The notes: generated by a model not told the origin, from the sequence alone. Positions 9,721 through 18,411 are shown, numbered from the stretch's first letter. The stretch: DNA of 23,842 nt from Pseudomonadaceae bacterium UBA5811 (GCA_002417905.1 DIDB01000015.1:1-23842), one strand, 5' to 3'. Numbers and translations: made by a program.

Positions 9721-10860
9721 ATGTTTGATTACGAAACGTTAAAAGTAATTTGGTGGGTTCTGGTTGGCGTGCTGCTGATCGGTCTTGCCCTGACTGACGG
9801 CTTTGACATGGGGGCCATGGCCCTGATGCCTTTCGTTGGCAAAACTGACAGTGAACGCCGTGTGGCCATCAACACGATTGCCCCCCACTGGGATGGCAAC
9901 CAGGTGTGGCTGATTACTGCAGGCGGTGCCCTGTTTGCCGCCTGGCCCATCGTGTATGCCGTTTCATTCTCCGGCATGTACTGGGCCATGCTACTGGTCC
10001 TGTTTGGCCTGTTCTGCCGCCCGGTAGGTTTTGACTACCGCAGCAAGCTGGAAAACACCAAATGGCGTACGGCCTGGGACTGGGCCCTGTTCGCAGGCGG
10101 TGCCCTGCCAGCCCTGCTGTTCGGGGTCGCCTTTGGCAACCTGCTGCTGGGCCTGCCATTCCGTCTGGACGAAACCATGCGCATGACCTATGAAGGCTCT
10201 TTCTTCGGTCTGTTGCATCCGTTTGCCCTGCTGGCCGGAGTGGTCAGCCTGTCCATGCTGTGTGCCCACGGTGGCTCCTGGCTGATGCTGCGGACTGACG
10301 AAGCCCTCTACGAGCGCTCCCGGCAGGCTACCCGCCTCTGCGCTATCGTCTTTATCGGCGCATTCTTCCTGGCTGGACTGTGGCTGGTTCTGGGCATTGA
10401 TGGTTACACCATCACCAGCGTCTTTGACCCTAATGCAGCCCTTAACCCGCTGAACAAGGAAGTTGCGGCGACCAATGGTGGCTGGCAGGCCAACTACGCC
10501 AATTACCCGATCACCCAGCTGGCTCCGCTGACTGGTCTGGCAGGTGGTGTACTGGCCCTGCTGGGTGCCCAGCGCAACCGTGCCGGACTGGCCTTCACCG
10601 GCACCAGCCTGGCCATCGTTGGCACTATCTGCACCGCTGGCTTTGCCATGTTCCCGTTCGTGTTCCCATCCTCCATTGATCCGGTTTCCAGCCTGACCAT
10701 GTGGGATGCAGCCTCCAGCAAGAACACCATGACGGTCATGACCATTGTCGCCATCATCTGGGTTCCGATCATTCTCGGGTACACCGCATGGTGCTATTTC
10801 CATATGTGGGGCAAGCTGACCAACAAGACTATCGAAGAAAACTCGCATAGCCTGTACTGA
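9721..10860 (+). CDS. cydB: Cytochrome bd ubiquinol oxidase subunit II (CydB)
   Basis: The 379-residue partner of CydA has exactly the E. coli length and belongs to the same structural fold as CydA. It starts MFDYETLKVIWW, and the conserved LTDGFDMGAMAL (about 25-36) holds the acidic residue equivalent to those lining the proton or haem d region. Eight or nine membrane segments are evident. ATG 9721 is preferred to an in-frame GTG at 9703, which lies inside cydA, because GAGGGG (9709-9714) sits six bases upstream. It follows the cydA stop by ten bases. A 334-residue antisense frame is a shadow of this gene. Confidence 0.98.
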   Translation: MFDYETLKVIWWVLVGVLLIGLALTDGFDMGAMALMPFVGKTDSERRVAINTIAPHWDGNQVWLITAGGALFAAWPIVYAVSFSGMYWAMLLVLFGLFCRPVGFDYRSKLENTKWRTAWDWALFAGGALPALLFGVAFGNLLLGLPFRLDETMRMTYEGSFFGLLHPFALLAGVVSLSMLCAHGGSWLMLRTDEALYERSRQATRLCAIVFIGAFFLAGLWLVLGIDGYTITSVFDPNAALNPLNKEVAATNGGWQANYANYPITQLAPLTGLAGGVLALLGAQRNRAGLAFTGTSLAIVGTICTAGFAMFPFVFPSSIDPVSSLTMWDAASSKNTMTVMTIVAIIWVPIILGYTAWCYFHMWGKLTNKTIEENSHSLY

Positions 10861-10939
10861 TCCAAGGGATGGTGCGGGACCTCTAGTCCTGCACCTGATC
10901 TTCTCCAACTGCTCCCCTGCGGAGCCAAGGATATAGATG

Positions 10940-11041
10940 ATGTGGTATTTCACCTGGATTCTGGGCATCCTGTTCGCCTGCAGCATGGGGGTCATGAATG
11001 CCCTGTGGCAGGAAACTCACGGCACCTTTGACAAGGAATAA
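10940..11041 (+). CDS. cydX: Cytochrome bd small subunit CydX
   Basis: A 33-residue single-pass protein, MWYFTWILGILFACSMGVMN followed by a short hydrophilic tail ending FDKE, closely matching E. coli CydX (MWYFAWILG). CydX stabilises the haems of cytochrome bd and is required for full activity. It lies 79 bases after cydB. Two consecutive ATG codons (10937 and 10940) are possible starts; 10940 is preferred because AAGGA (10927-10931) is eight bases before it and the product then begins like E. coli CydX. It was easy to miss because of its size. Confidence 0.93.
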   Translation: MWYFTWILGILFACSMGVMNALWQETHGTFDKE

Positions 11042-11044
11042 GAC

Positions 11045-11338
11045 GTGATCCCCGATAGCCGCCTGCTGAAGAACCGCTGGGCCCGTGCGTTGTCCATGCT
11101 ACTGGCTGCGCCGCTGGCGCTTGTCCTGCTGCTTCATCCGACGCTCATGCTGAACGCTGATGGAACTTACAGCCACAGCATGCTGATGCTGATGATGCTC
11201 GGCATCTCCAGCGGGTTTATTCATGGAGTCGGCTTCGATCCGATCGGGCTGGCCTGGCGCATCCTTTTCCATCCCGTACTGGGCTGGGTTCTGATGCTGA
11301 TGGGATATGCGGTCATGGCCCGTACCCTGCTAGCCTGA
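11045..11338 (+). CDS. ybgE: Cyd operon protein YbgE (CydE)
   Basis: A 97-residue inner-membrane protein with three hydrophobic stretches (about 16-34, 43-62 and 70-95) and the segment MMLGISSGFIHGVGF, which is characteristic of the YbgE family found at the end of cyd operons. Its role is unknown; in E. coli it is co-transcribed with cydABX. The start is GTG 11045, three bases after the cydX stop, with AAGGA (11033-11037) seven bases upstream and inside cydX, so translation is coupled. A strong terminator follows 15 bases after the stop, closing the operon. Confidence 0.88.
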   Translation: MIPDSRLLKNRWARALSMLLAAPLALVLLLHPTLMLNADGTYSHSMLMLMMLGISSGFIHGVGFDPIGLAWRILFHPVLGWVLMLMGYAVMARTLLA

Positions 11339-11353
11339 ACAGTCCCGCTCTGC

Positions 11354-11391
11354 AAAAGGCCCTGTACTGCCAGCCAGACAGGGCCTTTTTT
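11354..11391 (+). terminator. Intrinsic terminator of the cyd operon
   Basis: AAAAGGCCCTGT (11354-11365) and ACAGGGCCTTTT (11378-11389) form a perfect 12-pair stem around a 12-base loop, and the T run continues to 11391. It begins 15 bases after the ybgE stop and is the clearest intrinsic terminator in the window. Confidence 0.93.
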
Positions 11392-11782
11392 ATCGGCCCA
11401 CCTCTCCGCCTGCACGGCTACAACTCCGCTACCCCGCAAAATACTACACCCACCTATCCCCCCTGACAGCAGACCTTAAGGGCGAACGTAAAACCAGCCT
11501 GTATAGAACATACAAAAATATACGGCATGCATCATGCAGACTGACCATGCACCATAAGCTGATAATGTTATTAAAAACAACAAAAAACCATAAATGGAAT
11601 ACTTATTGCTTTTAGTACGACTTAAGAACTAGGCCTTCACACTAAAAGACAGTATCCGGATGCTGGTCCACATGGACCCTTTCATGGGATCTTTCACTTG
11701 CACATTTTAAGAATCGCGACGTTTCGACGCTGCGGCAATCGTTAACCCTTTCCACTCTGTTAAAACTGTTGAGGAAGCATAG
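11392..11782. other. Intergenic region upstream of ndh
   Basis: These 391 bases hold no credible gene. They include GCATG-CAT-CATGC (11525-11537) with a further CATGC at 11546-11550, and GATAAT (11561-11566) as a possible -10 without a good -35. A small GC hairpin, GGTCC-ACAT-GGACC (11665-11678), lies about 105 bases before ndh and would fall in its leader if that -10 is real. I see no FNR/Anr-like box here. Confidence 0.45.
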
Positions 11783-13087
11783 ATGACACACAGAATCGTA
11801 ATTGTTGGTGGTGGTGCAGGCGGGCTGGAACTGGCCACGCGTCTTGGCCGCACACTGGGCAAGCGTGGTACGGCAAGAGTCACGCTGGTGGACAAACAGT
11901 TGACCCATATCTGGAAACCGCTGCTACATGAAGTGGCTGCCGGTTCCCTGAATACATCCGAAAACGAGCTCAACTACGTTGCCCAGGCCAAGTGGAATCA
12001 CTTTGATTTTGAAATTGGCACACTCTGCGATCTTGACCGGGAAAAACGGGAAATTCATCTGGCAGCAGTCAAGGATGAACAGGGCCATGAGATGGTGCCC
12101 GAGCGCCGGCTTGGCTATGACACCCTAGTGCTGGCTGTGGGCAGCCGGACCAATGACTTTGGCACACAGGGTGCTGCCGAACACTGCATTTTTCTCGACA
12201 GCCTGCCCCAGGCCATTATTTTTCACAAAAAGTTGCTGAACCATTACCTGAGTGCCCATTCAACCCAGGCAACCGATGGAAAAATTAGCGTCGCCATTGT
12301 CGGCGCCGGTGCCACAGGTGTCGAACTGGCCGCCGAGCTGCACAATGCGGCCCATGAGCTGGCAGCCTATGGCCTGAAAGGCATCCAGCCCCAGAACATG
12401 GATATTACTATTATCGAAGCCGGCCCCAAGGTACTGCCAGCCCTCTCCGACCGCATCAGCAAATCCGTGCTTGATGCACTGGAAAAACTGGGCGTTAAAG
12501 TGCTGACGTCCTCGCCGGTAAAAGAGGTCACGGCAGATGGCATGATGACGGTGGATGGCCGGATGATCCCCGCCAACCTGAAAGTCTGGGCAGCCGGAAT
12601 CCGGGGCCATGCATTCATGAAAGACTTCGGTGGACTGGAAACCAACCGGATTGACCAGCTGGTGGTTCGCCCTACCCTGCAAACCACCCGCGACGACAAT
12701 ATCTTTGCTCTGGGAGACTGCGCTGCCTGCCCGGCAGATGCAGAAGGAACCCGCAATGTGCCACCCCGGGCCCAGTCAGCCCATCAGATGGCCTCCATGC
12801 TGGTCAAGTCCCTGACCCAGCGGGTCGATGGCCTGAGCGAGCCACTGCCAGCCTTTACCTATCGGGATAATGGTTCCTTGGTATCGTTGTCACTATTTAG
12901 CGCTGTGGGCAACCTGATGGGGAACCTGATGCGGGATGTTCATGTCGAGGGCTGGCTGGCCAGACTGTTCTATATGTCCCTGTACCGCATGCATCAGGTC
13001 GCGCTTTACGGCGTCATCCGGACAGGTCTGCTGGTGATCAGTGACCGGCTGGGGCGCAGTACGGTCCCACGGCTGAAACTGCACTGA
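11783..13087 (+). CDS. ndh: Type II NADH:quinone dehydrogenase (Ndh)
   Basis: Single-subunit flavoenzyme that passes electrons from NADH to quinone at the inner face of the membrane without pumping protons. The 434 residues equal the E. coli Ndh length. The FAD-binding Rossmann motif VGGGAGGLELATRLG is at 8-22, the NADH-binding motif AIVGAGATGVELAAELH at 171-187, and the second FAD contact ALGDCAACP near 310 is followed by PPRAQSAHQMA as in E. coli Ndh. The C-terminus carries amphipathic segments that fit membrane attachment. GAGGAAG just upstream supports ATG 11783. It follows the cyd terminator in the same direction but is a separate unit. Together with cytochrome bd it makes a minimal respiratory chain. 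Confidence 0.96.
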   Translation: MTHRIVIVGGGAGGLELATRLGRTLGKRGTARVTLVDKQLTHIWKPLLHEVAAGSLNTSENELNYVAQAKWNHFDFEIGTLCDLDREKREIHLAAVKDEQGHEMVPERRLGYDTLVLAVGSRTNDFGTQGAAEHCIFLDSLPQAIIFHKKLLNHYLSAHSTQATDGKISVAIVGAGATGVELAAELHNAAHELAAYGLKGIQPQNMDITIIEAGPKVLPALSDRISKSVLDALEKLGVKVLTSSPVKEVTADGMMTVDGRMIPANLKVWAAGIRGHAFMKDFGGLETNRIDQLVVRPTLQTTRDDNIFALGDCAACPADAEGTRNVPPRAQSAHQMASMLVKSLTQRVDGLSEPLPAFTYRDNGSLVSLSLFSAVGNLMGNLMRDVHVEGWLARLFYMSLYRMHQVALYGVIRTGLLVISDRLGRSTVPRLKLH

Positions 13088-13201
13088 CCGCCCCTTCGGG
13101 AGTGCCCCAAGCCAACAGATAAACGATAAAAACCGGCCACACCCCTGCCCTGACAGGGCATATGCAAAAACAGACAGATGGCCGGAAACCTGTCTTGCAA
13201 C

Positions 13202-13229
13202 ACGACGGCATTCACTTGAATGCCGTTGT
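13202..13229. terminator. Strong hairpin between convergent ndh and carbonic anhydrase genes
   Basis: ACGACGGCATTC (13202-13213) pairs with GAATGCCGTTGT (13218-13229) around the loop ACTT, giving 12 pairs with one G-T. It lies 115 bases after the ndh stop and 29 bases beyond the carbonic anhydrase stop. No T run follows on either strand. It may nevertheless act as a bidirectional transcript end or decay barrier. Confidence 0.45.
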
Positions 13230-13258
13230 CGGAAATCCTTTCTCCTCTCCCTATATGC

Positions 13259-13987
13259 TCAATCTACCGCAGGTGTCAGACGCGGCCGGGGCGTTGCCAT
13301 GGGAATCGGACTGTCGCAGTCCAGCGGCAGAAAACGGGCCCGCCCGGCATCATAGGCCCGGATTTCGCCTGTTTCGATGGAATACACCCAACCATGAATA
13401 AACAGCTGGCCACCCGCCAGACGGGAAGCAACCGATGGATGCGTGCGCAAATGATCCAGCTGGGCTACCACATTCTCTTCAGTCAGAAACTCCAGCTCGG
13501 TGCCATGACCACATTCATGATAGTCATGCTGGGCCACCACCGTCCGGGCGACCTCCGAGTGCCGTAACCAGGCCTTTACCGTAGGCATGGCATCCAGTGA
13601 CTGCGGATTGAGCACTGCTTTCATCGCCCCACAGTCCGAGTGCCCGCAAATAATGATATGCCGGACAGCCAGCGCCATTACGGCGTATTCAATGGCGGTC
13701 GAAACCCCGCCATTCATCTGGCCATAAGGCGGTACCACATTGCCAACGTTGCGCGTCACAAACAGATCTCCGGGAGAGCTCTGGGTGATCAGCTCGGGAA
13801 TAATCCGCGAATCCGCACAGGTGATAAACATGGCTCTAGGCGACTGGGCTTTGGCCAGCTTCTGGAAAAGCGCCTTTTTTTCGGGAAAAACCTCCTGCTT
13901 GAACCGCCTGAAGCCATCAATAATCTGCTGCAGATCCTGGGCAGCCTCCACATCATCCGAAACAACCCGTATTTTCTGCTCGCCCAT
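13259..13987 (-). CDS. Beta-class carbonic anhydrase
   Basis: Zinc enzyme interconverting CO2 and bicarbonate in the cytoplasm, feeding carboxylases and pH balance. The 242-residue product has the zinc ligands Cys57, His116 and Cys119 (CADSR and HSDCGA) and the Asp59-Arg61 dyad, all in the usual beta-class spacing. The frame extends to a GTG at 13993, but GGGAGGA abuts that codon directly while standing six bases from ATG 13987, so the ATG is chosen. It is convergent with ndh, with a strong hairpin between them, and is not obviously part of an operon. A tail of about 15 residues after the catalytic fold ends in PRPRLTPAVD. Confidence 0.95.
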   Translation of the reverse strand: MGEQKIRVVSDDVEAAQDLQQIIDGFRRFKQEVFPEKKALFQKLAKAQSPRAMFITCADSRIIPELITQSSPGDLFVTRNVGNVVPPYGQMNGGVSTAIEYAVMALAVRHIIICGHSDCGAMKAVLNPQSLDAMPTVKAWLRHSEVARTVVAQHDYHECGHGTELEFLTEENVVAQLDHLRTHPSVASRLAGGQLFIHGWVYSIETGEIRAYDAGRARFLPLDCDSPIPMATPRPRLTPAVD

Positions 13988-14257
13988 GTCCACTCCTCCC
14001 GGTCTGCCAGACTACCGCCCTGCGGCATCCGCAACCCCCTGGTATTATTGATATGTCCACTGGACCGGACCCTGTCCGGATGGACAACTATAAGCCTGTA
14101 GAAAGCACATTAACCCAGGATGAATGACCTGTAGCCGGATCAGATATTTCCAGATTTAAGCAGCTGACCGAATAGCCCCAAAACAAGGGAAGATTTTCAG
14201 ATTGCCGGCTATTTACAGTCCCTGACTTTTAAAAAATCGTAGACCCTGAAGGCTGAA

Positions 14258-15679
14258 TTAATGTTCAGGCAGCCCATTAACCAGCGGCGACACCAGGGAA
14301 CGCCCCTCCCGCGAATCCAGCTGCAAAAACAGGATTGCTGCCAGAGCAGCCAGCCCCCCTACACATAAAAAGGTCCACTGAAAGGCCTGCAGCAATCCCG
14401 CGTCTCCGGAAGAATGGGTAAAACCACCTAACAGGGCTGCCGATGTCGCCACCCCAAGACTCATGGACAGCTGCACCACAACAGAAAGCAGGCTATTGCC
14501 ACTACTGGCCTGATCATCACGCAAACCAATCAGCGTTACAGTATTCATGGCCGTGAACTGCAAGGAATTTGCCATGCCAAGTACCGCCAGCTGGAGCAGT
14601 AGCAGCGGTAAGGGCGTTGCAAGATCAATCGTTGCCAGTCCAGCAATCAGCCCCCCCACCAGCAGGGTATTTACGGCAAGGATCTTCTGATAACCCCAGC
14701 GGTTGATCAGTGGAGCAGCAAATGGCTTGATACCGATAGCGCCAACAGCCAGAGGAATCATGCTCATTCCGGCCTGGGCTGGTGAATAACCCAGTGCCAC
14801 CTGCAATAACAGTGGTATCAGAAATGGCAGGGCTCCAATACCCAGCCTGGCAAACAGGTTGCCCAGAATACCCACCGCAAACGTCCGGCTCCGGAACAGC
14901 CGGGGACTGAACAGCGGCTCCGCGAGCCGGACAGCATGCAGCCAGTAACCTGCCAGACAGGCCATGCCAGCAAATAGCAGCAGGAAAACCCGGGCATAGG
15001 GTAACTGCAGGTCACCCAATCCCTCCAGCGCCAGAGTGATCAACACCATGCTGCAGCCAAACACAAGAAACCCGGAGCAGTCAAAACGGGTCTGGACACT
15101 GGCTAGCGCTGGCATGAACTTCAGGGTCGCCAGAGCTCCCAGCAACCCGGCAGGCAAATTGATCAGAAAGATCCAGTGCCAGGAAGCATACTCTACCAGC
15201 CAGCCGCCCAGAGTCGGCCCTACCAGCGGACCAACCATTCCGGGCATGGTTACCAGCGTCATAACCCGGACAAAATCCTGCCGCGGATAAACCCGCAGAA
15301 CCGTCAGGCGACCAACCGGAACCATGATAGCCCCCCCAACCCCCTGGACAACCCTGGCGGCAATCAGTTGCTCCAGTGTCACTGACAGCGCACACAACAA
15401 GGAGCCCAAGCTAAAAAATACAATGGCCAGCAGAAAAATCCGGCGACTGCCAAATCGGTCCGCCAGCCAGCCAGACACCGGAATCAGAAAAGCCACTGTC
15501 AGCAGATAGGCAATAACAACCCCCTGCATGCGCAGGGGATCTTCAGAAAGATCCTTTGCCATACTGGGCAAAGCGGTATTCAGGATAGTGCCATCCAGTG
15601 TCTGCATAAAAAATGCGACGGCAACCAGCAGGGGCAGCATCCGGGCAGTCCGGGCATCCACGGTCAGCGGCATGATCAT
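14258..15679 (-). CDS. MFS multidrug efflux transporter, DHA2 family, MdtD-like
   Basis: Inner-membrane drug:proton antiporter of the DHA2 (14-helix) group; 473 residues. Similarity to E. coli MdtD runs along its length: FFMQTLDGTILNTALPSMA, SGWLADRFGSRRIF (the family's motif between helices 2 and 3), ARVVQGVGGAIMVPVGRLTV, VEYASWHWIFLINLPAG and SSGNSLLSVVVQLSMSLGV. The substrate is unknown. Two in-frame ATGs, 15679 and 15673, are possible; GGA sits six bases from 15673 and directly abuts 15679, so the shorter form is quite plausible. It is divergent from the cytochrome gene across 121 bases, and I see no regulator gene beside it. Confidence 0.92.
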   Translation of the reverse strand: MIMPLTVDARTARMLPLLVAVAFFMQTLDGTILNTALPSMAKDLSEDPLRMQGVVIAYLLTVAFLIPVSGWLADRFGSRRIFLLAIVFFSLGSLLCALSVTLEQLIAARVVQGVGGAIMVPVGRLTVLRVYPRQDFVRVMTLVTMPGMVGPLVGPTLGGWLVEYASWHWIFLINLPAGLLGALATLKFMPALASVQTRFDCSGFLVFGCSMVLITLALEGLGDLQLPYARVFLLLFAGMACLAGYWLHAVRLAEPLFSPRLFRSRTFAVGILGNLFARLGIGALPFLIPLLLQVALGYSPAQAGMSMIPLAVGAIGIKPFAAPLINRWGYQKILAVNTLLVGGLIAGLATIDLATPLPLLLLQLAVLGMANSLQFTAMNTVTLIGLRDDQASSGNSLLSVVVQLSMSLGVATSAALLGGFTHSSGDAGLLQAFQWTFLCVGGLAALAAILFLQLDSREGRSLVSPLVNGLPEH

Positions 15680-15800
15680 TCCAGAAAAGTTTGTGCCCGA
15701 TATTTTTGCTTCGCCCTGGAAATTTGGCCACCCCCGGCGGATACACGTAAAATCCGGCTACAGCCTGTTATCCGCATAGTCCGGAGGAAAGACAAGCATC

Positions 15801-16112
15801 ATGAGAAAAATACTGGTTACTTTGACCCTCCTGACAGGGGCTCTGCCAGCCCTTGCAGAAGACACAGCCGAGGAGCTGTTCAGAAGCAGATCCTGCCAGG
15901 CCTGCCACCGGTCAGATGTCCGGCTGGTCGGGCCATCCCTGCAAGACATCGCCGCACGCTATACCAAACAGGACGATGCAACATCCACCCTTGCCGGGCG
16001 GATCAGGAACGGCGGACAAGGCAACTGGGGGGCAATTCCCATGCCCCCCAACCGCGTCACTGAAAGCGAGGCAAATGCATTAGCCCGCTGGATATTGCAG
16101 CAAAAACCATGA
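15801..16112 (+). CDS. Small monohaem cytochrome c, c551/c552 type
   Basis: A 103-residue secreted cytochrome. Residues 1-19 form a signal peptide ending ALA, leaving a mature protein of about 84 residues. It has one haem site, CQACH (32-36), and the axial methionine in IPMPPN (Met81). The mature part follows Pseudomonas cytochrome c551 closely, including LVGPSLQDIAARY, the QGNWGAIPMPPN loop and the ending LARWILQQK. Such proteins shuttle electrons in the periplasm to nitrite reductase, peroxidases or terminal oxidases. No nir genes are in view, so the partner is unknown. GGAGGAAA lies ten bases upstream of the ATG. Confidence 0.93.
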   Translation: MRKILVTLTLLTGALPALAEDTAEELFRSRSCQACHRSDVRLVGPSLQDIAARYTKQDDATSTLAGRIRNGGQGNWGAIPMPPNRVTESEANALARWILQQKP

Positions 16113-16118
16113 AACCTC

Positions 16119-16153
16119 TTTGCCCGCCTTCCAGCGACCAGAAGACGGGCAAA
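16119..16153. terminator. Hairpin between the convergent cytochrome and DUF192 genes
   Basis: TTTGCCCG (16119-16126) pairs with CGGGCAAA (16146-16153), and inside it CTTC can pair with GAAG. It sits in the 57-base gap between two convergent genes, where a shared transcript end is expected. No long T run follows on either strand, so the assignment rests on position and stem strength. Confidence 0.45.
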
Positions 16154-16169
16154 CCTGAAGCAGGACCAG

Positions 16170-16652
16170 TTACCAGAATTTCCACCATGGCTTCGAGGCA
16201 CTGGCAGGCTGTGGAGCCGGAAGAGCCGGCAAGCCTGTCACCTGATCACCCGGCTGGACGCCCCACTTCTGCAACAGCCCAACGTTAACTTCAATGGCAT
16301 AACTGGCAATGCCTTCCGAGCAATGGATATCCCTGCTCTCAGCTTTCATGTCAGCCATATTGAGGATATAGCCTTCACTATCGATAAATGCCGTGGTCAG
16401 AGGAATCTCGGTATCCTTCATCCAGAAGCATTTTTTTCCAGAAGATGGAAAGATAAACAGCATCCCCTGATTATCCGGCAACTTGCTGCGCCCCATCAGA
16501 CCACGGCGCCGCTCACCCATGGTAGCGGCGACTTCAACAGGCAGCGCATGTGAGCCGAACATCAATGTTTCACTGGGCGGTTTTTCCCAGGTACAGCCCG
16601 CAACCAGAAGGGCAAGAAATAGCGGTGTTGGAAAGCGCATGTCTTTTCTCAT
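16170..16652 (-). CDS. DUF192-domain lipoprotein
   Basis: A 160-residue protein with a lipoprotein signal peptide: basic start, hydrophobic run and lipobox LVAGC with Cys20 as the acylation site. Residues 35-138 form a DUF192 domain, recognisable by TMGERRRGLMGRSKLPDNQG, CFWMKDTEIPLTTAFID and YAIEVNVG, followed by a short Ala/Pro tail ending WWKFW. The family is widespread, and its biochemical role is not established. Asp at the position after the lipid Cys is absent, so outer-membrane sorting is expected. ATGs at 16652 and 16640 both precede the lipobox with weak ribosome-binding sites, so the start is uncertain by four residues. It is convergent with the c551-type cytochrome. Confidence 0.85.
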   Translation of the reverse strand: MRKDMRFPTPLFLALLVAGCTWEKPPSETLMFGSHALPVEVAATMGERRRGLMGRSKLPDNQGMLFIFPSSGKKCFWMKDTEIPLTTAFIDSEGYILNMADMKAESRDIHCSEGIASYAIEVNVGLLQKWGVQPGDQVTGLPALPAPQPASASKPWWKFW

Positions 16653-16866
16653 CCAATCCAAGAGAAAGGAAGACCGGAAAACATTACAGCCAGAGCCAGA
16701 ATGCTTTCCACGTGTTTCTATCTAGTAAGGATAATCCAGGAGAGCTTTGCAGATACCCTTGCCAGATCAAGAATCAGTGATTGAGCTGCTCCGAAAGTAC
16801 GACATAAATCAATGAAATGGCCAGATCTACTTCTGGCATACCCTGCCTGCAGGGACACAATCACCC

Positions 16867-18186
16867 TTAACAGATACGGGGTTTTTGCCGGCTTTCCAGC
16901 AGGCTGGCCGTAGACCGCCCCGTCCACAAAGCATCCAGATCATGGATTCCCCAGTCAGCCGCTGATTCACGGCTGACAATCCGGTCAGCACTGTCCGCTC
17001 CACCCAGATCAATAACTCTTGGCCTGATCCGTTGCCGGCTCTTGCCCTGCAAAAATACCATGACCCTTGGCCTGAGCAGATGGGTTTCATGCTGTTCCAG
17101 CACGACCCCCAGCAAACCGCTGGCCAGCAGAACCAGCGAACCCGTGGGGTAAATGCCAACCGCCCGGACAAAAGAGTGGAAAACGCTTTCATCAAAGTGC
17201 CCTTTCCAGCTGGCCATCCGCTGCATGGCCTCGGCAGCCCCCCAGGGTTTGCGATATACCCGGTTGGAGGTCACAGCATCATAGACATCGCAGACCGCCC
17301 CCATCCGGGCCTGAAGTGTGATCTGCTCGCCCTGCAACCGTCCGGGATAACCCGTTCCATCCATTTTTTCATGGTGATGGAGACAGACATCCAGTACCCC
17401 CGAACTGACCGGCGGCAAACCTTTCTGCAAAATCCGTCCCCCCGCCTCAGGGTGCTCCCGGATGACTACCATCTCCTCATCTGTCAGGGGGCCCGGCTTG
17501 TTGAGAATGCGCTCCGGAATAGCCATTTTCCCGATATCATGCAAAAGGCCACTCAATCCGGCTTCCCGCTTCTGCTCCTCATCAAAGCCCAGTTCTGCAG
17601 CCAGAGCAATCATCAGGGCACTGACTGCTACCGAATGCATGTAAGTATATTCATCCGCTGATTTCAGCCGGACCAGACTGATCAGGGCATCCGCATTGCG
17701 CATGACCGAACAGGAGATCTCCTCAACCAGCTCGGTGGCCGGCCCCCACTGGACAGCCTTGCCCAGCCGGGCGTCCTGGAACATATCAACAACAGCCTGA
17801 CGACTGCGCTCACATAAGCCAACGGCAAACAGCAACTCCTCATCCAGACTGGTCTGGGGCTGGTGTGCAACCCGCACCACATCCTGTCCGGAAATATCAG
17901 CTTCAGCCTGGCTCTCCGGGCCTTCATAAATTGCCGGAATCTCTTCCAGGCCTGTCTCCGGCACAAATGCCTGGACTGTACTCAGGTACTCCGCCCGAAC
18001 GTCCGGAATACTTCGTCGCAGATCAATCCAGAGCTCTGAGACGTTGCTGGCACGGATCCTCTCAAGATCCTGGCTGCTTTCCAGCAAAAAACTGGAGCGC
18101 CAGAAAGGATGATCTATCCATGAGCCACAGAAGCCATGAATAAACATGCCAAGCTTTAAATCATTTACATGAATCTGCTTAAGCAT
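16867..18186 (-). CDS. HD-GYP domain protein, probable c-di-GMP phosphodiesterase
   Basis: A 439-residue cytoplasmic protein with no membrane segment. The N-terminal region (about 1-130), starting LKQIHVNDLKLGMFIHGF, is the DUF3391-type domain often found before HD-GYP domains. The HD-GYP core (about 165-345) is complete: HD at 216-217 in LLHDIGKMAIP, HHEKMDGTGYPGRL at 271-284 with the GYP signature at 279-281, and a DVYDAVTSNRVYR segment. Proteins with this set hydrolyse c-di-GMP, lowering the signal and usually favouring motility over biofilm. A C-terminal region of about 90 residues is unassigned. AAGGAGG (18199-18205) is 12 bases from the ATG, slightly far. It is divergent from crp/vfr. 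Confidence 0.93.
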   Translation of the reverse strand: MLKQIHVNDLKLGMFIHGFCGSWIDHPFWRSSFLLESSQDLERIRASNVSELWIDLRRSIPDVRAEYLSTVQAFVPETGLEEIPAIYEGPESQAEADISGQDVVRVAHQPQTSLDEELLFAVGLCERSRQAVVDMFQDARLGKAVQWGPATELVEEISCSVMRNADALISLVRLKSADEYTYMHSVAVSALMIALAAELGFDEEQKREAGLSGLLHDIGKMAIPERILNKPGPLTDEEMVVIREHPEAGGRILQKGLPPVSSGVLDVCLHHHEKMDGTGYPGRLQGEQITLQARMGAVCDVYDAVTSNRVYRKPWGAAEAMQRMASWKGHFDESVFHSFVRAVGIYPTGSLVLLASGLLGVVLEQHETHLLRPRVMVFLQGKSRQRIRPRVIDLGGADSADRIVSRESAADWGIHDLDALWTGRSTASLLESRQKPRIC

Positions 18187-18411
18187 CCAGAAACCATCCC
18201 TCCTTGAGCCATATCAAGGCATCTTATTGATACCTGTCAATGATGGCCATCATATCGCCAACAAGCACCGGACTCATCCATCCCGGATAATACCCTCTCC
18301 CGCCCCGTACCATTGCCCGGCCTGCCTTTTTATGTGTACATTCAAAACCATCCGGGAAGATGAGTGCAGAACGCACGCCCCCGGCACTTACATCAATCGG
18401 ATTGGTCCTGC
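18187..18411. other. Shared HD-GYP/crp promoter region
   Basis: This 225-base divergent region carries an FNR/Anr-like box (18227-18240) and next to it the perfect 10-base palindrome GATGGCCATC (18242-18251). TTGATA (18227-18232) could be a -35 toward crp, with CATATC 18 bases on as a poor -10. I see no good CRP site, so crp autoregulation is not evident by eye. Confidence 0.4.
18227..18240. promoter_or_regulatory. FNR/Anr-type box between the HD-GYP and crp genes
   Basis: TTGAT-ACCT-GTCAA matches TTGAT-N4-ATCAA at nine of ten positions, and GTCAA is an accepted right half for Pseudomonas Anr. It lies 41 bases upstream of the HD-GYP start and 171 bases before crp. It also overlaps possible -35 hexamers on both strands, so a repressing role is plausible. 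Confidence 0.5.

Noticed and set aside
9991..10995. 334-codon frame on the minus strand across cydB and cydX
   Set aside because: It lies wholly antisense to strongly supported cydB, has Gln/His/Gly-rich composition typical of a shadow of membrane-protein codons, and shows no family features.
18211..18240. Minus-strand TTGACA with TGATAT as a promoter for the HD-GYP gene
   Set aside because: The transcription start would fall on or inside the Shine-Dalgarno (18199-18205), leaving no usable leader.
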